Shown: positions 9,170-16,337 of the stretch, one piece after another
Layout: each line of letters opens with the position of its first letter
Position numbering within the stretch: the first letter of the stretch is position 1
Assembly (NCBI GenBank): GCA_964652235.1
Contig: CAZZDK010000002.1
Location: 62,001 to 126,000, forward strand
Direction: 5' to 3'
Length of the DNA stretch: 64,000 nt
DNA from: CAZZDK01 sp964652235
GTDB taxonomy: Bacteria; Pseudomonadota; Alphaproteobacteria; UBA9219
The notes under the pieces: generated by a model
What the model was told of the DNA's origin: nothing
Database searches by the model: none
The model's input: only the letters and a program-made list of their open reading frames with translations
Translations under genes and position numbers: made by a program

Positions 9170-10102
9170 TCACATGGGCAAGCGGATTTTCTTTAAAAGA
9201 AAGGCAACTAGTTCGTCGTAAGTACGCCCTGAAGCCTTCCAGATAGAGGCTAGGTTCCCTGCCTCAGAAAGACCGGGAACAGTATTTGCTTCAAGCAAAT
9301 ATGCTTGACCCTGCGCGTCAACAAGATAATCGAATCTAACGACTGCGTCACACCCCATAGCTCCATACATTTTAGCTGATGCCTCACGGACAGATTTTTC
9401 AGAATCAGCTGAAATCTCAGACGGCAGGATGTACCGACGTTTATTTTCATTATGTTTGATTTCGTAATCGTATAGAGCCCCGTCAAAACGCACCTCTAAG
9501 AGAGGAAGCGTTATATCGATCTCGGGTTCGCCCGTTATCGCACAGGTGACAAACGAACCATCGATAAACTCTTCGACGATATATGGTTCATATTTTCTAT
9601 CACGACTATCAATTTTGTCTTCCAGTTCCTTCAAACTCGATACAATTTCGACCCCACGGCTTCCGCCTCCATAAATAGGTTTAAGAATATACTTTTTGTT
9701 TTCTTCTGCAGAAAGGACGGGGAGATTCATGTGCGCCTTCGTTGCTTCGAGACGATTAAGAACCCCCGGCGTTAGAACATTTAATGAGTGCGCCAAGGCT
9801 TTAAAACGCAACTTGTCAAACCCAACAATATGAGCATAAGGACGGGAGAAGTTATAGGGAATACCATTTACTTCACAAAATGAAGAAAGGGCACCATCCT
9901 CTCCATTTTTTCCATGCATGCTGTTAAAAACGACAGATTGCGGCGACGCCTTCAAATCGTGGTCTTTTAAAGGAAATTCAATCAATCGATTAGGAACCCC
10001 GCGTCTGTCTAGCGAGCGAGCGACTGTTGCTGCGGAAATGATAGACCCCTCACGTTCCCAGCTCTCTCCTCCAAAAACTACAAGTACTGTGCTATTCATC
10101 AT
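9170..10102 (-). CDS. D-alanine-D-alanine ligase-like enzyme (second of two)
   Basis: A 310-residue ATP-grasp protein that follows Ddl closely: FGGESWEREGSI (family GGxSxEReVS), HGKNGEDGALSSF, the KPIYGGGSRGV loop, VEEFIDGSFVT, and LLEANTVPGLSEAGNL (family EvNTxPGMT). SD AAGGAGA precedes two tandem ATGs. Ddl-type enzymes make D-Ala-D-Ala, or in Van variants D-Ala-D-Lac or D-Ala-D-Ser. The last block departs from housekeeping Ddl (GLSEAGN for GMTxxSL), so specificity may be altered. It is likely a mobile, not the housekeeping, copy. Confidence 0.75.
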   Translation of the reverse strand: MMNSTVLVVFGGESWEREGSIISAATVARSLDRRGVPNRLIEFPLKDHDLKASPQSVVFNSMHGKNGEDGALSSFCEVNGIPYNFSRPYAHIVGFDKLRFKALAHSLNVLTPGVLNRLEATKAHMNLPVLSAEENKKYILKPIYGGGSRGVEIVSSLKELEDKIDSRDRKYEPYIVEEFIDGSFVTCAITGEPEIDITLPLLEVRFDGALYDYEIKHNENKRRYILPSEISADSEKSVREASAKMYGAMGCDAVVRFDYLVDAQGQAYLLEANTVPGLSEAGNLASIWKASGRTYDELVAFLLKKIRLPM

Positions 10103-10182
10103 CTGTCTTCTCCTTTTTAGATATAGTTCACCCGTTCACTAATCTCGTGTTTCGAGAAAAGCGTTTTAGAAAATTCTTAAAT

Positions 10183-10213
10183 GCCCTATTGCCTTCAGAA
10201 GGCTATTAAGGGC
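10183..10213 (-). other. Imperfect hairpin at the end of the Cys-rich peptide gene
   Basis: The arms GCCCTATTGCCTT and AAGGCTATTAAGGGC pair with small bulges and straddle the stop of the small peptide gene. No T-run follows. It may act as a partial terminator or mRNA-stabilising hairpin between the peptide gene and the downstream enzymes, an arrangement common after abundant precursor peptides. Confidence 0.4.
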
Positions 10214-10412
10214 TTCGCTGAAGACAAAGCCTATTGTAACCGCCTTTTTTGTTTATTTCTTCAGCCTCCTGCCTCGTGAGAGGGGCTGGATCTGTGCAAC
10301 AATAAATGCTCGGCGGGCAAATTGCTCCGCAGGCGATGCAATCCCCTTCAACCACAGCAACAATGTTTTGTACTGAACGCTTGATGTCTTCATTTTTATC
10401 TATTTTCGTCAT
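10206..10412 (-). CDS. Small six-cysteine peptide in the peptidoglycan-type operon
   Basis: A 68-residue product with an unusually strong ribosome binding site (AAGGAGG, 5 bases from ATG 10412). The first 24 residues are charged and could be a leader. The core has Cys25, Cys28, Cys32, Cys38, Cys39 and Cys63, including CIACGAICP, which resembles a shortened ferredoxin-type CxxCxxxCP motif. It is not a recognised family. It could be a modified peptide precursor, a metal or Fe-S binding partner, or an amino-acid carrier for the ligases. It lies 15 bp after the MurF-like gene and about 100 bp before the Ddl gene. Confidence 0.65.
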   Translation of the reverse strand: MTKIDKNEDIKRSVQNIVAVVEGDCIACGAICPPSIYCCTDPAPLTRQEAEEINKKGGYNRLCLQRSP

Positions 10413-10427
10413 TTTTCCTCCTTAAAA

Positions 10428-11870
10428 TTATAAACTCGGACACGTGGAACAATGAATGTATTTGCTGCAACTTACTTTGTCGCAGGCACTTTTCTTTCCC
10501 TCCATAAACAAGGCAACGCGCTCAAGATGCGAAAAACGTGAGCCTTTAATGAAGATGCAGGTGTTAGCCGGAATCTCCTTTCCGGCTAGAATCTGGACAG
10601 CTTCGCCCCACTTTTCTACAATCGATATTTTATCAAGAGAAAACTGCGACATCTTGGCCGCTTCTCGCCATGTTTCCCCTGTTTCTCCTACACAAATTAT
10701 TGCCCCATCAATCTCGCGTGTGGCCTTCAATATTTGAACATATGAGTCCAAAATAAAGTCGCCTACCTCTCTCAAATCGCCGAGGACCAGAATTGCGTTT
10801 TCTCCCGTCTCTCGAATGAGATTGATCCCGTTCAAAACGGAAGCGACGCTTGCGTTATAGGTATCATCTATAACCCGCCCAGAAGGGAACGAAGATATGC
10901 GCAGGCGGCTTTCAGCTTTCCCGTTTGTAAGGGCGCTTGCTATTGTTTTCGGGTCTATCCCAGCGGCGATTCCAACAGACACAGAAGCAAGGCAAGCGTA
11001 CATTGTACCTTGGTCGCTAGGTTCAACTGATATATTGACCTCGCCCTTGGGGGTTTGGATTGAGAGGTTCTGACTGTTTGAAATGATCTCTTTCTTTTGC
11101 ATCCTGACATCGGCAAGCTCACCTGTGCCGAACCACAAAACTTTCCGGTCCGCCCCTTCCAAAGCCCCCTTTAGCGAGGCCAAGCTCTGATCATCGGCAT
11201 TAAGTACAGCAATCCCATTCGGACGCAACTTGTCCAATAGCTTGGCTTTTTCCTTTAGGATAACCTCTATAGACCCAAATCTTCCAACATGGGCAAGGCC
11301 GATATTCGTTATCACGGCAATATCAGGCAAAATTGTTCCAGCAAGCCATTCCATTTCACCGGGCGTGTTGATGCCAACCTCAATGCAAGCAAACTTTGTA
11401 TCTTCGTTGATATTCACCAAAGTCAGGGGAATACCGAATTCGTTGTTGAAACTCTTTTTGCTGAACACCGTCGGAGCGATTTCGGAAAAAGAGCTACCTA
11501 TATGGTTCTTGGTTGTTGTTTTGCCGACACTTCCCGTTACGGCAACCGTTAACGGATTATAGTGCTCACGGATTGTGCGTGCGAGTGCATGTAAGCAAAG
11601 CAACGAATCTTGAACATGCATAATTCTAGGGTCTTCAAGTTCCAAGAAATCTTCATTAACTACAGCAAGCGCTGCTCCAGCATTAAGCGCCGCCGCAACA
11701 TAGGCATGGCCGTCAAGATTCTTTCCTTTGACGGCAAAAAATACTTCACCTTCTCTTATAGAGCGTGAATCGATGCTTACACCCAAGAAGTCTTGATCAA
11801 GCACAGCGCCAAAACTTTCAGTTTGCAGCTTTCCTAGGTAATCAGAAAACAGATTTTTCAATGTTAACAT
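10428..11870 (-). CDS. murF: MurF-like ligase with Cys-rich C-terminal tail
   Basis: About 480 residues from ATG 11870 (AAGGA upstream; ATG 11900 lacks an SD). MurF joins D-Ala-D-Ala to UDP-MurNAc-tripeptide. Visible are the P-loop VTGSVGKTTTK, NNEFGIPLTL, EVGINTPGE, NADD, and DDTYNAS (family DDTYNANP). The Mur C-terminal domain ends at KGSRFSHLERVALFMEG. Beyond it is an extra tail with four cysteines, CDKVSCSKYIHCSTC, absent from typical MurF and reminiscent of the adjacent Cys-rich peptide. It is first in the operon and probably a second MurF specialised for a non-standard dipeptide or another acceptor. Confidence 0.8.
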   Translation of the reverse strand: MLTLKNLFSDYLGKLQTESFGAVLDQDFLGVSIDSRSIREGEVFFAVKGKNLDGHAYVAAALNAGAALAVVNEDFLELEDPRIMHVQDSLLCLHALARTIREHYNPLTVAVTGSVGKTTTKNHIGSSFSEIAPTVFSKKSFNNEFGIPLTLVNINEDTKFACIEVGINTPGEMEWLAGTILPDIAVITNIGLAHVGRFGSIEVILKEKAKLLDKLRPNGIAVLNADDQSLASLKGALEGADRKVLWFGTGELADVRMQKKEIISNSQNLSIQTPKGEVNISVEPSDQGTMYACLASVSVGIAAGIDPKTIASALTNGKAESRLRISSFPSGRVIDDTYNASVASVLNGINLIRETGENAILVLGDLREVGDFILDSYVQILKATREIDGAIICVGETGETWREAAKMSQFSLDKISIVEKWGEAVQILAGKEIPANTCIFIKGSRFSHLERVALFMEGKKSACDKVSCSKYIHCSTCPSL

Positions 11871-11997
11871 CGTCGTTCCTTGCTTTGTTTGTGTGGTCAT
11901 AGTCTTTTGTTGTAGACTCTATAACCTTAGTCCTATATTTGCCCATACCCTTCTTTAAGGCATAATGGCGGCTTTTTCTTGTTGCCGCAGCTGGCCT

Positions 11998-12534
11998 CTA
12001 ATGTATTGAGTAAAGCCTATATTTTTCCTTTCCATATTGCGTTTCTTCATTGTGCTCTTCTTTAATTTCTTCTGACATTAACGCCCTCTTCGCAGCTCGA
12101 ATTATGCGAGCATAAAGCGACTGAGGCGGCCCGTTCTTTCCAAGAAAGCTCTTCATACTAACAAAACAAGGCGGGGCCTCTGGATGCAATGCGCTTGCTT
12201 GCTTTTCTGCAACCCGTCCAACATAAACTATTGTTTGTGCCGATATAAACGGACCTCCCTCTTGTGTGAGGATCGTGACTGGGGCCATCGGGCCGATACA
12301 AACTTTTGTTGTCTCCAAGACCTCGCGCCGCGCTGCGGCTTCTGCATCGTCGTCGCCCCACTCAACACGTCCGCCCGGCAGAGCAAAACGGTCTGCATTC
12401 TTAATCATCAGCACACGGTCCTGATCATCAAAAACTACGACCTTGACGTACTTTGGTTCGCTTTTGGACAACTTTCCGATCTGCGTCTTTCCGAACAGGG
12501 CATCAGCTGCCGTCTGTTGTTTAGCTTTAGGCAT
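11998..12534 (-). CDS. Nudix hydrolase family protein
   Basis: About 178 residues from ATG 12534, whose start overlaps the upstream stop. The Nudix box is recognisable as GGRVEWGDDDAEAAARREV followed by LETT, where the family has REVxEExG. One of the metal-binding Glu positions is therefore Thr, and activity may be reduced. Nudix enzymes cleave nucleoside diphosphates linked to other groups. It ends a five-gene coupled minus-strand set headed by phage-type small genes. The substrate cannot be told from sequence. Confidence 0.7.
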   Translation of the reverse strand: MPKAKQQTAADALFGKTQIGKLSKSEPKYVKVVVFDDQDRVLMIKNADRFALPGGRVEWGDDDAEAAARREVLETTKVCIGPMAPVTILTQEGGPFISAQTIVYVGRVAEKQASALHPEAPPCFVSMKSFLGKNGPPQSLYARIIRAAKRALMSEEIKEEHNEETQYGKEKYRLYSIH

Positions 12535-12799
12535 AACGCGCCCCCCGTTCATGAGGATAACCCGTATCAGTTGTACGACGATTAATCTCTAAAGCAGCCA
12601 AAGCATTAGCGAAGTGCCAGAGAGAAGCTATGTCCTGATGGGTAAAGCCTTTTGCGATCAGGTCTTGTTGTGAGCAGTCTCCCAACGCTAATGTCGTTTC
12701 GACAATTGCATCTGCCATGTGTGCGACTGGCTCAAACCTTTTATCTGTTTTGGTCGTGATCTGATCTACAATAAGACGATGGCGAACGGCCTTAGTCAT
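12527..12799 (-). CDS. Hypothetical protein in coupled phage operon
   Basis: A 90-residue product, mostly alpha-helical by composition, with HxDIASLWHFANALAAL in its second half. It overlaps the Xre gene upstream (8 bp) and the Nudix gene downstream (8 bp), which supports it as real. No family recognised. Confidence 0.55.
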   Translation of the reverse strand: MTKAVRHRLIVDQITTKTDKRFEPVAHMADAIVETTLALGDCSQQDLIAKGFTHQDIASLWHFANALAALEINRRTTDTGYPHERGARYA

Positions 12800-13175
12800 T
12801 ATTTGCCTCCTTGGTTTCGGAGACAGAGACAGTCATGCGGGAAATCCAAGCATGAGAAAATACTAGGGTGCTTTCCGCTTGGCCGCTTTCGGCAGGAATA
12901 GAAACCATGGACTCCTGCTGGACAAACTGGATGCCATGTCGTTCAAAAGTTTTGACAAGCGTTTTGATCGTGTCTTCCTTGGGCGAATAAATTCCATGTT
13001 CGATATTTTTGATTGTTTCCGCCGATAACTTGGCTTCCTTGGCGAGATCGCTGCGCGACCAGTCAAGCATGCTGCGCGCTGCGCGCAATTGCGACGGGCC
13101 AATCGGGCAATCCTTGATTTGCGGCTGAAAAGTTTCATTTTTGAATATGGCTGCTTCCACTCGTGAGAGGCTCAT
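12792..13175 (-). CDS. Xre-family HTH regulator
   Basis: A 127-residue protein. Residues 27-85 form an Xre helix-turn-helix (QLRAARSMLDWSRSDLAKEA, then SAETIKNIEHGIYSPKEDT) followed by the TFERHGIQFV tail common in alphaproteobacterial phage repressors. The rest is a short unknown tail. It is translationally coupled on both sides. Likely a DNA-binding regulator for this accessory block; target sites unknown. Confidence 0.75.
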   Translation of the reverse strand: MSLSRVEAAIFKNETFQPQIKDCPIGPSQLRAARSMLDWSRSDLAKEAKLSAETIKNIEHGIYSPKEDTIKTLVKTFERHGIQFVQQESMVSIPAESGQAESTLVFSHAWISRMTVSVSETKEANND

Positions 13176-13609
13176 TGGTAGCCTCCCGCTTTTCTGTCCT
13201 CGATTTCCTCATCAAGGTATTTCAGCACCAGATCAGCCAGCTGCTCGTTCGAAGCCTCCGCATAGAACAACCATTGCTTCCGGCGCGTCTTACGCTGCTG
13301 GAGGCGATCATAAAATTGAATCAGAGTTTCCCGATCTTCGGGCAGCTGCGTTTCTTCGCGCTTTTGTAGTTCCTCAATGTGCATGTTGAGTGCTGCGTCA
13401 ACCTTCGTTGCCCACTTGTCTTCGGCAAGGGCGAGGTCCTGTGCAGGAAATGTCTGTTTCAGGTGCAGATTGCAAAACTCGTCCATGAGTTTCGCAAGGG
13501 CGACAATTTTCTGAGTGGCTTCTTTCGATTTGGCGTTCTCGCCCTGTGAAATCATGCTCTGAAACGCCAGCATAAGGCAAAGGCGCGCGGGAAGATTATC
13601 ATGCGTCAT
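13172..13609 (-). CDS. Hypothetical helical phage protein
   Basis: About 145 residues from ATG 13609, which overlaps the end of the upstream gene. It is rich in Glu, Gln and Lys with long predicted helices (e.g. QKIVALAKLMDEFCNLHLKQ). It overlaps the Xre gene by 4 bp. No family recognised; a structural or regulatory partner of the Xre protein is possible. Confidence 0.5.
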   Translation of the reverse strand: MTHDNLPARLCLMLAFQSMISQGENAKSKEATQKIVALAKLMDEFCNLHLKQTFPAQDLALAEDKWATKVDAALNMHIEELQKREETQLPEDRETLIQFYDRLQQRKTRRKQWLFYAEASNEQLADLVLKYLDEEIEDRKAGGYQ

Positions 13610-13928
13610 GGTTGCGTCCCCGCTTGTTATCATTCGACCACAGCCCGATTAGCACCTTGGCCAACCGTCCAAGGAGGTTCAGGTCTTCTTCGGATGGATC
13701 TGGCAGAGGCGTGTTGGCACAGCGAAGGAATGTTATGCCGTGGCTTGTTATCGTCTGCATAAACTCCGTGCGGGCTTCGTCGGAAGAAAAGTTATCCTGA
13801 ATCACGACGCCAACGGTGGGATCTGGATACGCGGATGAGAGCGTTTCGACATTCTGTGTATCGTTCATGAGCAGAGCCGATGTCTTCATTGTGCGCTTCA
13901 TAAGAACCCCGTTGATTGCGTCCAACAC
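13599..13928 (-). CDS. Hypothetical phage protein, first gene of coupled operon
   Basis: At most 109 residues; ATGs at 13901, 13889 or 13868 are alternative starts. The middle (VGVVIQDNFSSDEARTEFMQTITSHGITFLRC) has alternating strand/helix pattern but no recognised family. It begins the 13928-11998 chain of five overlapping genes. Confidence 0.45.
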   Translation of the reverse strand: MLDAINGVLMKRTMKTSALLMNDTQNVETLSSAYPDPTVGVVIQDNFSSDEARTEFMQTITSHGITFLRCANTPLPDPSEEDLNLLGRLAKVLIGLWSNDNKRGRNHDA

Positions 13929-14150
13929 ATGAGTTCAAATGCCGTAATTCCGCGCACAGAAACCACAGCTATTTTTTCCGCTTTTCTCCCTATAACGGGG
14001 AGTTTTTAGGCAAATTCAGATGGGTTCCCGTTTTTCTGCCAGTTGCAGGGAGTTTTCCATCCAAGCCTCCCTTGATAGGGGAGGCTTTTGACAAAAAAAT
14101 ACGCGCCAATTTGCGATTGGCGCGTTAGGTCTTCGGGGGAAGAAATTGAT
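13929..14150. other. Noncoding stretch with hairpins
   Basis: A gap between minus-strand genes with two clear inverted repeats: AAGCCTCC/GGAGGCTT (14063-14087) and the terminator listed separately. The short motif GGGAGTTTT recurs. The promoter for the 13928 gene should lie here, but no convincing -35/-10 pair was found. Confidence 0.4.
14095..14125 (-). terminator. Rho-independent terminator of the 14151-14819 regulator gene
   Basis: A perfect 10-bp stem ACGCGCCAAT/ATTGGCGCGT with a 5-base loop. On the minus strand it is followed by ATTTTTTT. Confidence 0.8.
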
Positions 14151-14819
14151 TTAAGTTCGTTCTTTGCTTTCAATAGTTAGAGGCAAAGCATTGTCCCACA
14201 TTTCCGAAAAATGGGCTCTCTCGTTAAGCGAAATGTCAGTAGAGGTTATAACATAATACCAAAATTCATTACTGCTTGTCATAAAAATGAAGGCATGTTT
14301 GTTTCCACATTGCAGGGTCGACCAAATGCCGACAGTCGGCATAGCGGTCGCTCTCATCTGAATACTCGGCACAACGAGTGAAGAATTGCGCGCATCCGTC
14401 AAAAGACATCTGACGTCGGCATATTTGCTCAGGTTCGTCAACCGTTCAAGATTGGCGTGATTAGCGACGCCAAGCGAAGCGGCCATCTGCTCAGCTGTTT
14501 TATATATGGCAAGCATTTCCCCGCCGTGTTCTTTGGCGGCGACGAGCATGTCTTCATAGAATTGCTCTGTTCCTTCGGGGCCGCTGTATTTCTTGGCTTC
14601 GTGGTTATTGAGAACAACGCCGCGTGTGCCAACGAACTCCACACCTTTCTTTTCAAGGCTTCTACGGATTTCGACTAGCCGCGCCAACGAAATCTTTTCA
14701 CCTTTCTCGAATTTGGCGACTGTTTTAGGCGAGACACATGAGGCCAAGGCCAAATCGTCTCGCGTCCAGTCCAGCAAACTGCGCGCCGCTTTAATTTGCC
14801 CGGGGCTAATTGCGTACAT
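14151..14819 (-). CDS. Xre-type regulator with TrmB/PLD-like C-terminal sensor domain
   Basis: A 222-residue protein. Residues 4-55 form an Xre HTH (AARSLLDWTRDDLALASCVS, then PKTVAKFEKGEK), with the KKGVEFVG linker after it. Residues about 80-215 resemble the C-terminal half of the regulator encoded at 15687: shared GGEMLAIY/GGEMLIAH, ADVRCLLT/ANITCRLL, and a closing aromatic-Asp segment. That part looks like the phospholipase-D-like ligand domain of TrmB-family regulators, with no catalytic HKD motif. Probably a ligand-sensing repressor paired with the divergent one. Confidence 0.65.
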   Translation of the reverse strand: MYAISPGQIKAARSLLDWTRDDLALASCVSPKTVAKFEKGEKISLARLVEIRRSLEKKGVEFVGTRGVVLNNHEAKKYSGPEGTEQFYEDMLVAAKEHGGEMLAIYKTAEQMAASLGVANHANLERLTNLSKYADVRCLLTDARNSSLVVPSIQMRATAMPTVGIWSTLQCGNKHAFIFMTSSNEFWYYVITSTDISLNERAHFSEMWDNALPLTIESKERT

Positions 14820-14841
14820 TTCTTGCCTCTGTCCTTCAAAA

Positions 14842-15177
14842 TCAGTTCACTAATTTTTTCATTTCTAAATCGACTAAGAATTCGATGGCGTTCTGGTAAA
14901 GCCGCGATGGCAGAGCTTTAACTTCACTTACATCGAAATGTGCTGTTAGAATCTCACAGACAGTCGTCTCATCAACTTTTTGGTTGTAGGCTACATAAGT
15001 GATCATGCTGCAGATTGCTTGCATCTCTATGTCGTTCAATGGCTTTTCATGCGCCTTGCGTAGCGCGGCAAGACCGGAGGTCAAGAGGCTCAGGTCCCTG
15101 ACGGAAAGGTCTCTACATTCCGTAGCCTCGTTTGTGGTTTCGTTGGCGACGTTCATGGGGTGGGGCTTGTTGCTCAT
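14842..15177 (-). CDS. Small hypothetical protein, member A of a three-paralogue family
   Basis: About 111 residues from ATG 15177, preferred because SD GGAGCAACCG is adjacent; the longer frame from 15273 lacks one. The core IEMQAICSMITYVAYNQKVDETTVCEILTAHF (quoted pieces: SMITYVAYNQKVDE, NAIEFLVDLE) aligns with products at 18245-18529 and 17885-18166. Function unknown; probably a helical regulatory or adaptor protein of the prophage. Confidence 0.55.
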   Translation of the reverse strand: MSNKPHPMNVANETTNEATECRDLSVRDLSLLTSGLAALRKAHEKPLNDIEMQAICSMITYVAYNQKVDETTVCEILTAHFDVSEVKALPSRLYQNAIEFLVDLEMKKLVN

Positions 15178-15187
15178 CGGTTGCTCC

Positions 15188-15382
15188 TTAAACAGTAGCC
15201 GTAGGAGCTGGGGCGGGATGGCAATTGACAAAATCATTGGTGGCGGAAATAAAATGTTCCCAGCGTTCTTCAAGCATCATTGGGCGTTCATGACGGACAT
15301 TGTTGTCGCGTTCCCACATCTCGACAATATACTGGATCAGGCTCTCACTATGCTTCTTTGTAATCGTGTCGAAATCGAGCAT
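15188..15382 (-). CDS. Small hypothetical protein
   Basis: A 64-residue product (MLDFDTITKKHSESLIQYIVE...) immediately upstream of the small paralogue at 14842-15177 and next to the operator-rich intergenic region. Acidic helical N-terminus and Pro/Ala-rich end. No family recognised. Confidence 0.45.
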   Translation of the reverse strand: MLDFDTITKKHSESLIQYIVEMWERDNNVRHERPMMLEERWEHFISATNDFVNCHPAPAPTATV

Positions 15383-15513
15383 TTTAATCTCCCCAATATG
15401 TCCTTATGATTGAAAGGCGCCCCACGCTTCTCGATTTCAAGCCGTCAAATGCAATTTCCTGAAACCGTATATGCAATGTAATTTGTTTCTAACCCGAAAG
15501 CAATACATTTCTC

Positions 15514-15633
15514 ACCTAGTAAAGGTGGAAAATGCACTATATCATACCTAAAATAGGTTGATTCCTACCAAAAAAAGGTAGAGTCATCAAGAAAGCAATA
15601 AAATTACGAAAGCATTTTGCACCTTTTAATGGT
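15514..15633. promoter_or_regulatory. Four ACC-N7-GGT operator-like sites
   Basis: The 13-bp pattern ACC-N7-GGT occurs at 15514-15526, 15546-15558, 15567-15579 and 15621-15633. The first extends to a perfect CACCT-N5-AGGTG palindrome and the third to CTACC-N7-GGTAG. Centre-to-centre distances are 32, 21 and 54 bp, close to 3, 2 and 5 helical turns, so all sites face the same side of the DNA. They lie between the divergent genes 15382(-) and 15687(+). The likely reader is one of the two adjacent HTH proteins. Confidence 0.7.
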
Positions 15634-15686
15634 GGAGAAAGTATTGTATGGTACGCTCATGATAGTCGATAAAGGATAAATTAACC

Positions 15687-16337
15687 ATGAAGCTAACTGG
15701 TCTCCAAATCGCCGCCGCCATTACACTATCAGGGCTAACAAGAGAAGCCTTGGCAAACGAGGCGGGCGTTGGCCGCAACACGATAGATAGAATTATCAAC
15801 GAAACCGCTGCGTGCCGCGAAGATACAATACGCAAAATCACAGACATTCTTGAAGTACGCGGCATTGAGTTTTTGCCAGGCGAAGGCGTTCGCAAAAAAG
15901 AGCAAACTGTTACAACGCTTACTGGAGACGACTGCCTTCAAGAGCTTCTGTTGGATGTATACCGGACTCTGCAAGATAGGGGCGGCGAAATGCTTATCGC
16001 GCATTTGGACGAAGGAAGCGCAGCAAGAAGCTTAAAAAAAGAATTCTTGGATGAACAAATTCGCAAACGCAAGGTGGCAAATATAACTTGCCGCTTGCTC
16101 GTTCGAGCAGATGATCCGAATCTTATTCCCCCTTATGACACCTATCGGGCAATACCTGACGAGTCATTCTCTCCATATCCGTTTTACATTTATGGATCGA
16201 AGTTAGCCCTTTTGTCTTGGAAGCCGGAGCCGCGCGTAATCATAATTGACGATCAGCGTTTTGCCCATAGTGCTGCAAAGCTATTTGATATTGCATGGAA
16301 CACAGGTAAAGAAATCATTCGAAACGAGAAGAAATGA
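15687..16337 (+). CDS. HTH regulator with TrmB/PLD-like C-terminal sensor domain
   Basis: A 216-residue protein behind AAAGGATAAATTAACC. Residues 3-58 are an HTH (REALANEAGVGRNTIDRIIN) with the VRGIEFLPGEGV linker. The C-terminal part ends in YIYGSKLALLSWKPEPRVII, IDDQRF and KLFDIAWN, close to the wording of TrmB-family sugar-sensing C-terminal domains. It is paralogous to the 14151-14819 product. The four operators lie just upstream, so autoregulation is likely. It is first in a three-gene coupled operon. Confidence 0.7.
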   Translation: MKLTGLQIAAAITLSGLTREALANEAGVGRNTIDRIINETAACREDTIRKITDILEVRGIEFLPGEGVRKKEQTVTTLTGDDCLQELLLDVYRTLQDRGGEMLIAHLDEGSAARSLKKEFLDEQIRKRKVANITCRLLVRADDPNLIPPYDTYRAIPDESFSPYPFYIYGSKLALLSWKPEPRVIIIDDQRFAHSAAKLFDIAWNTGKEIIRNEKK

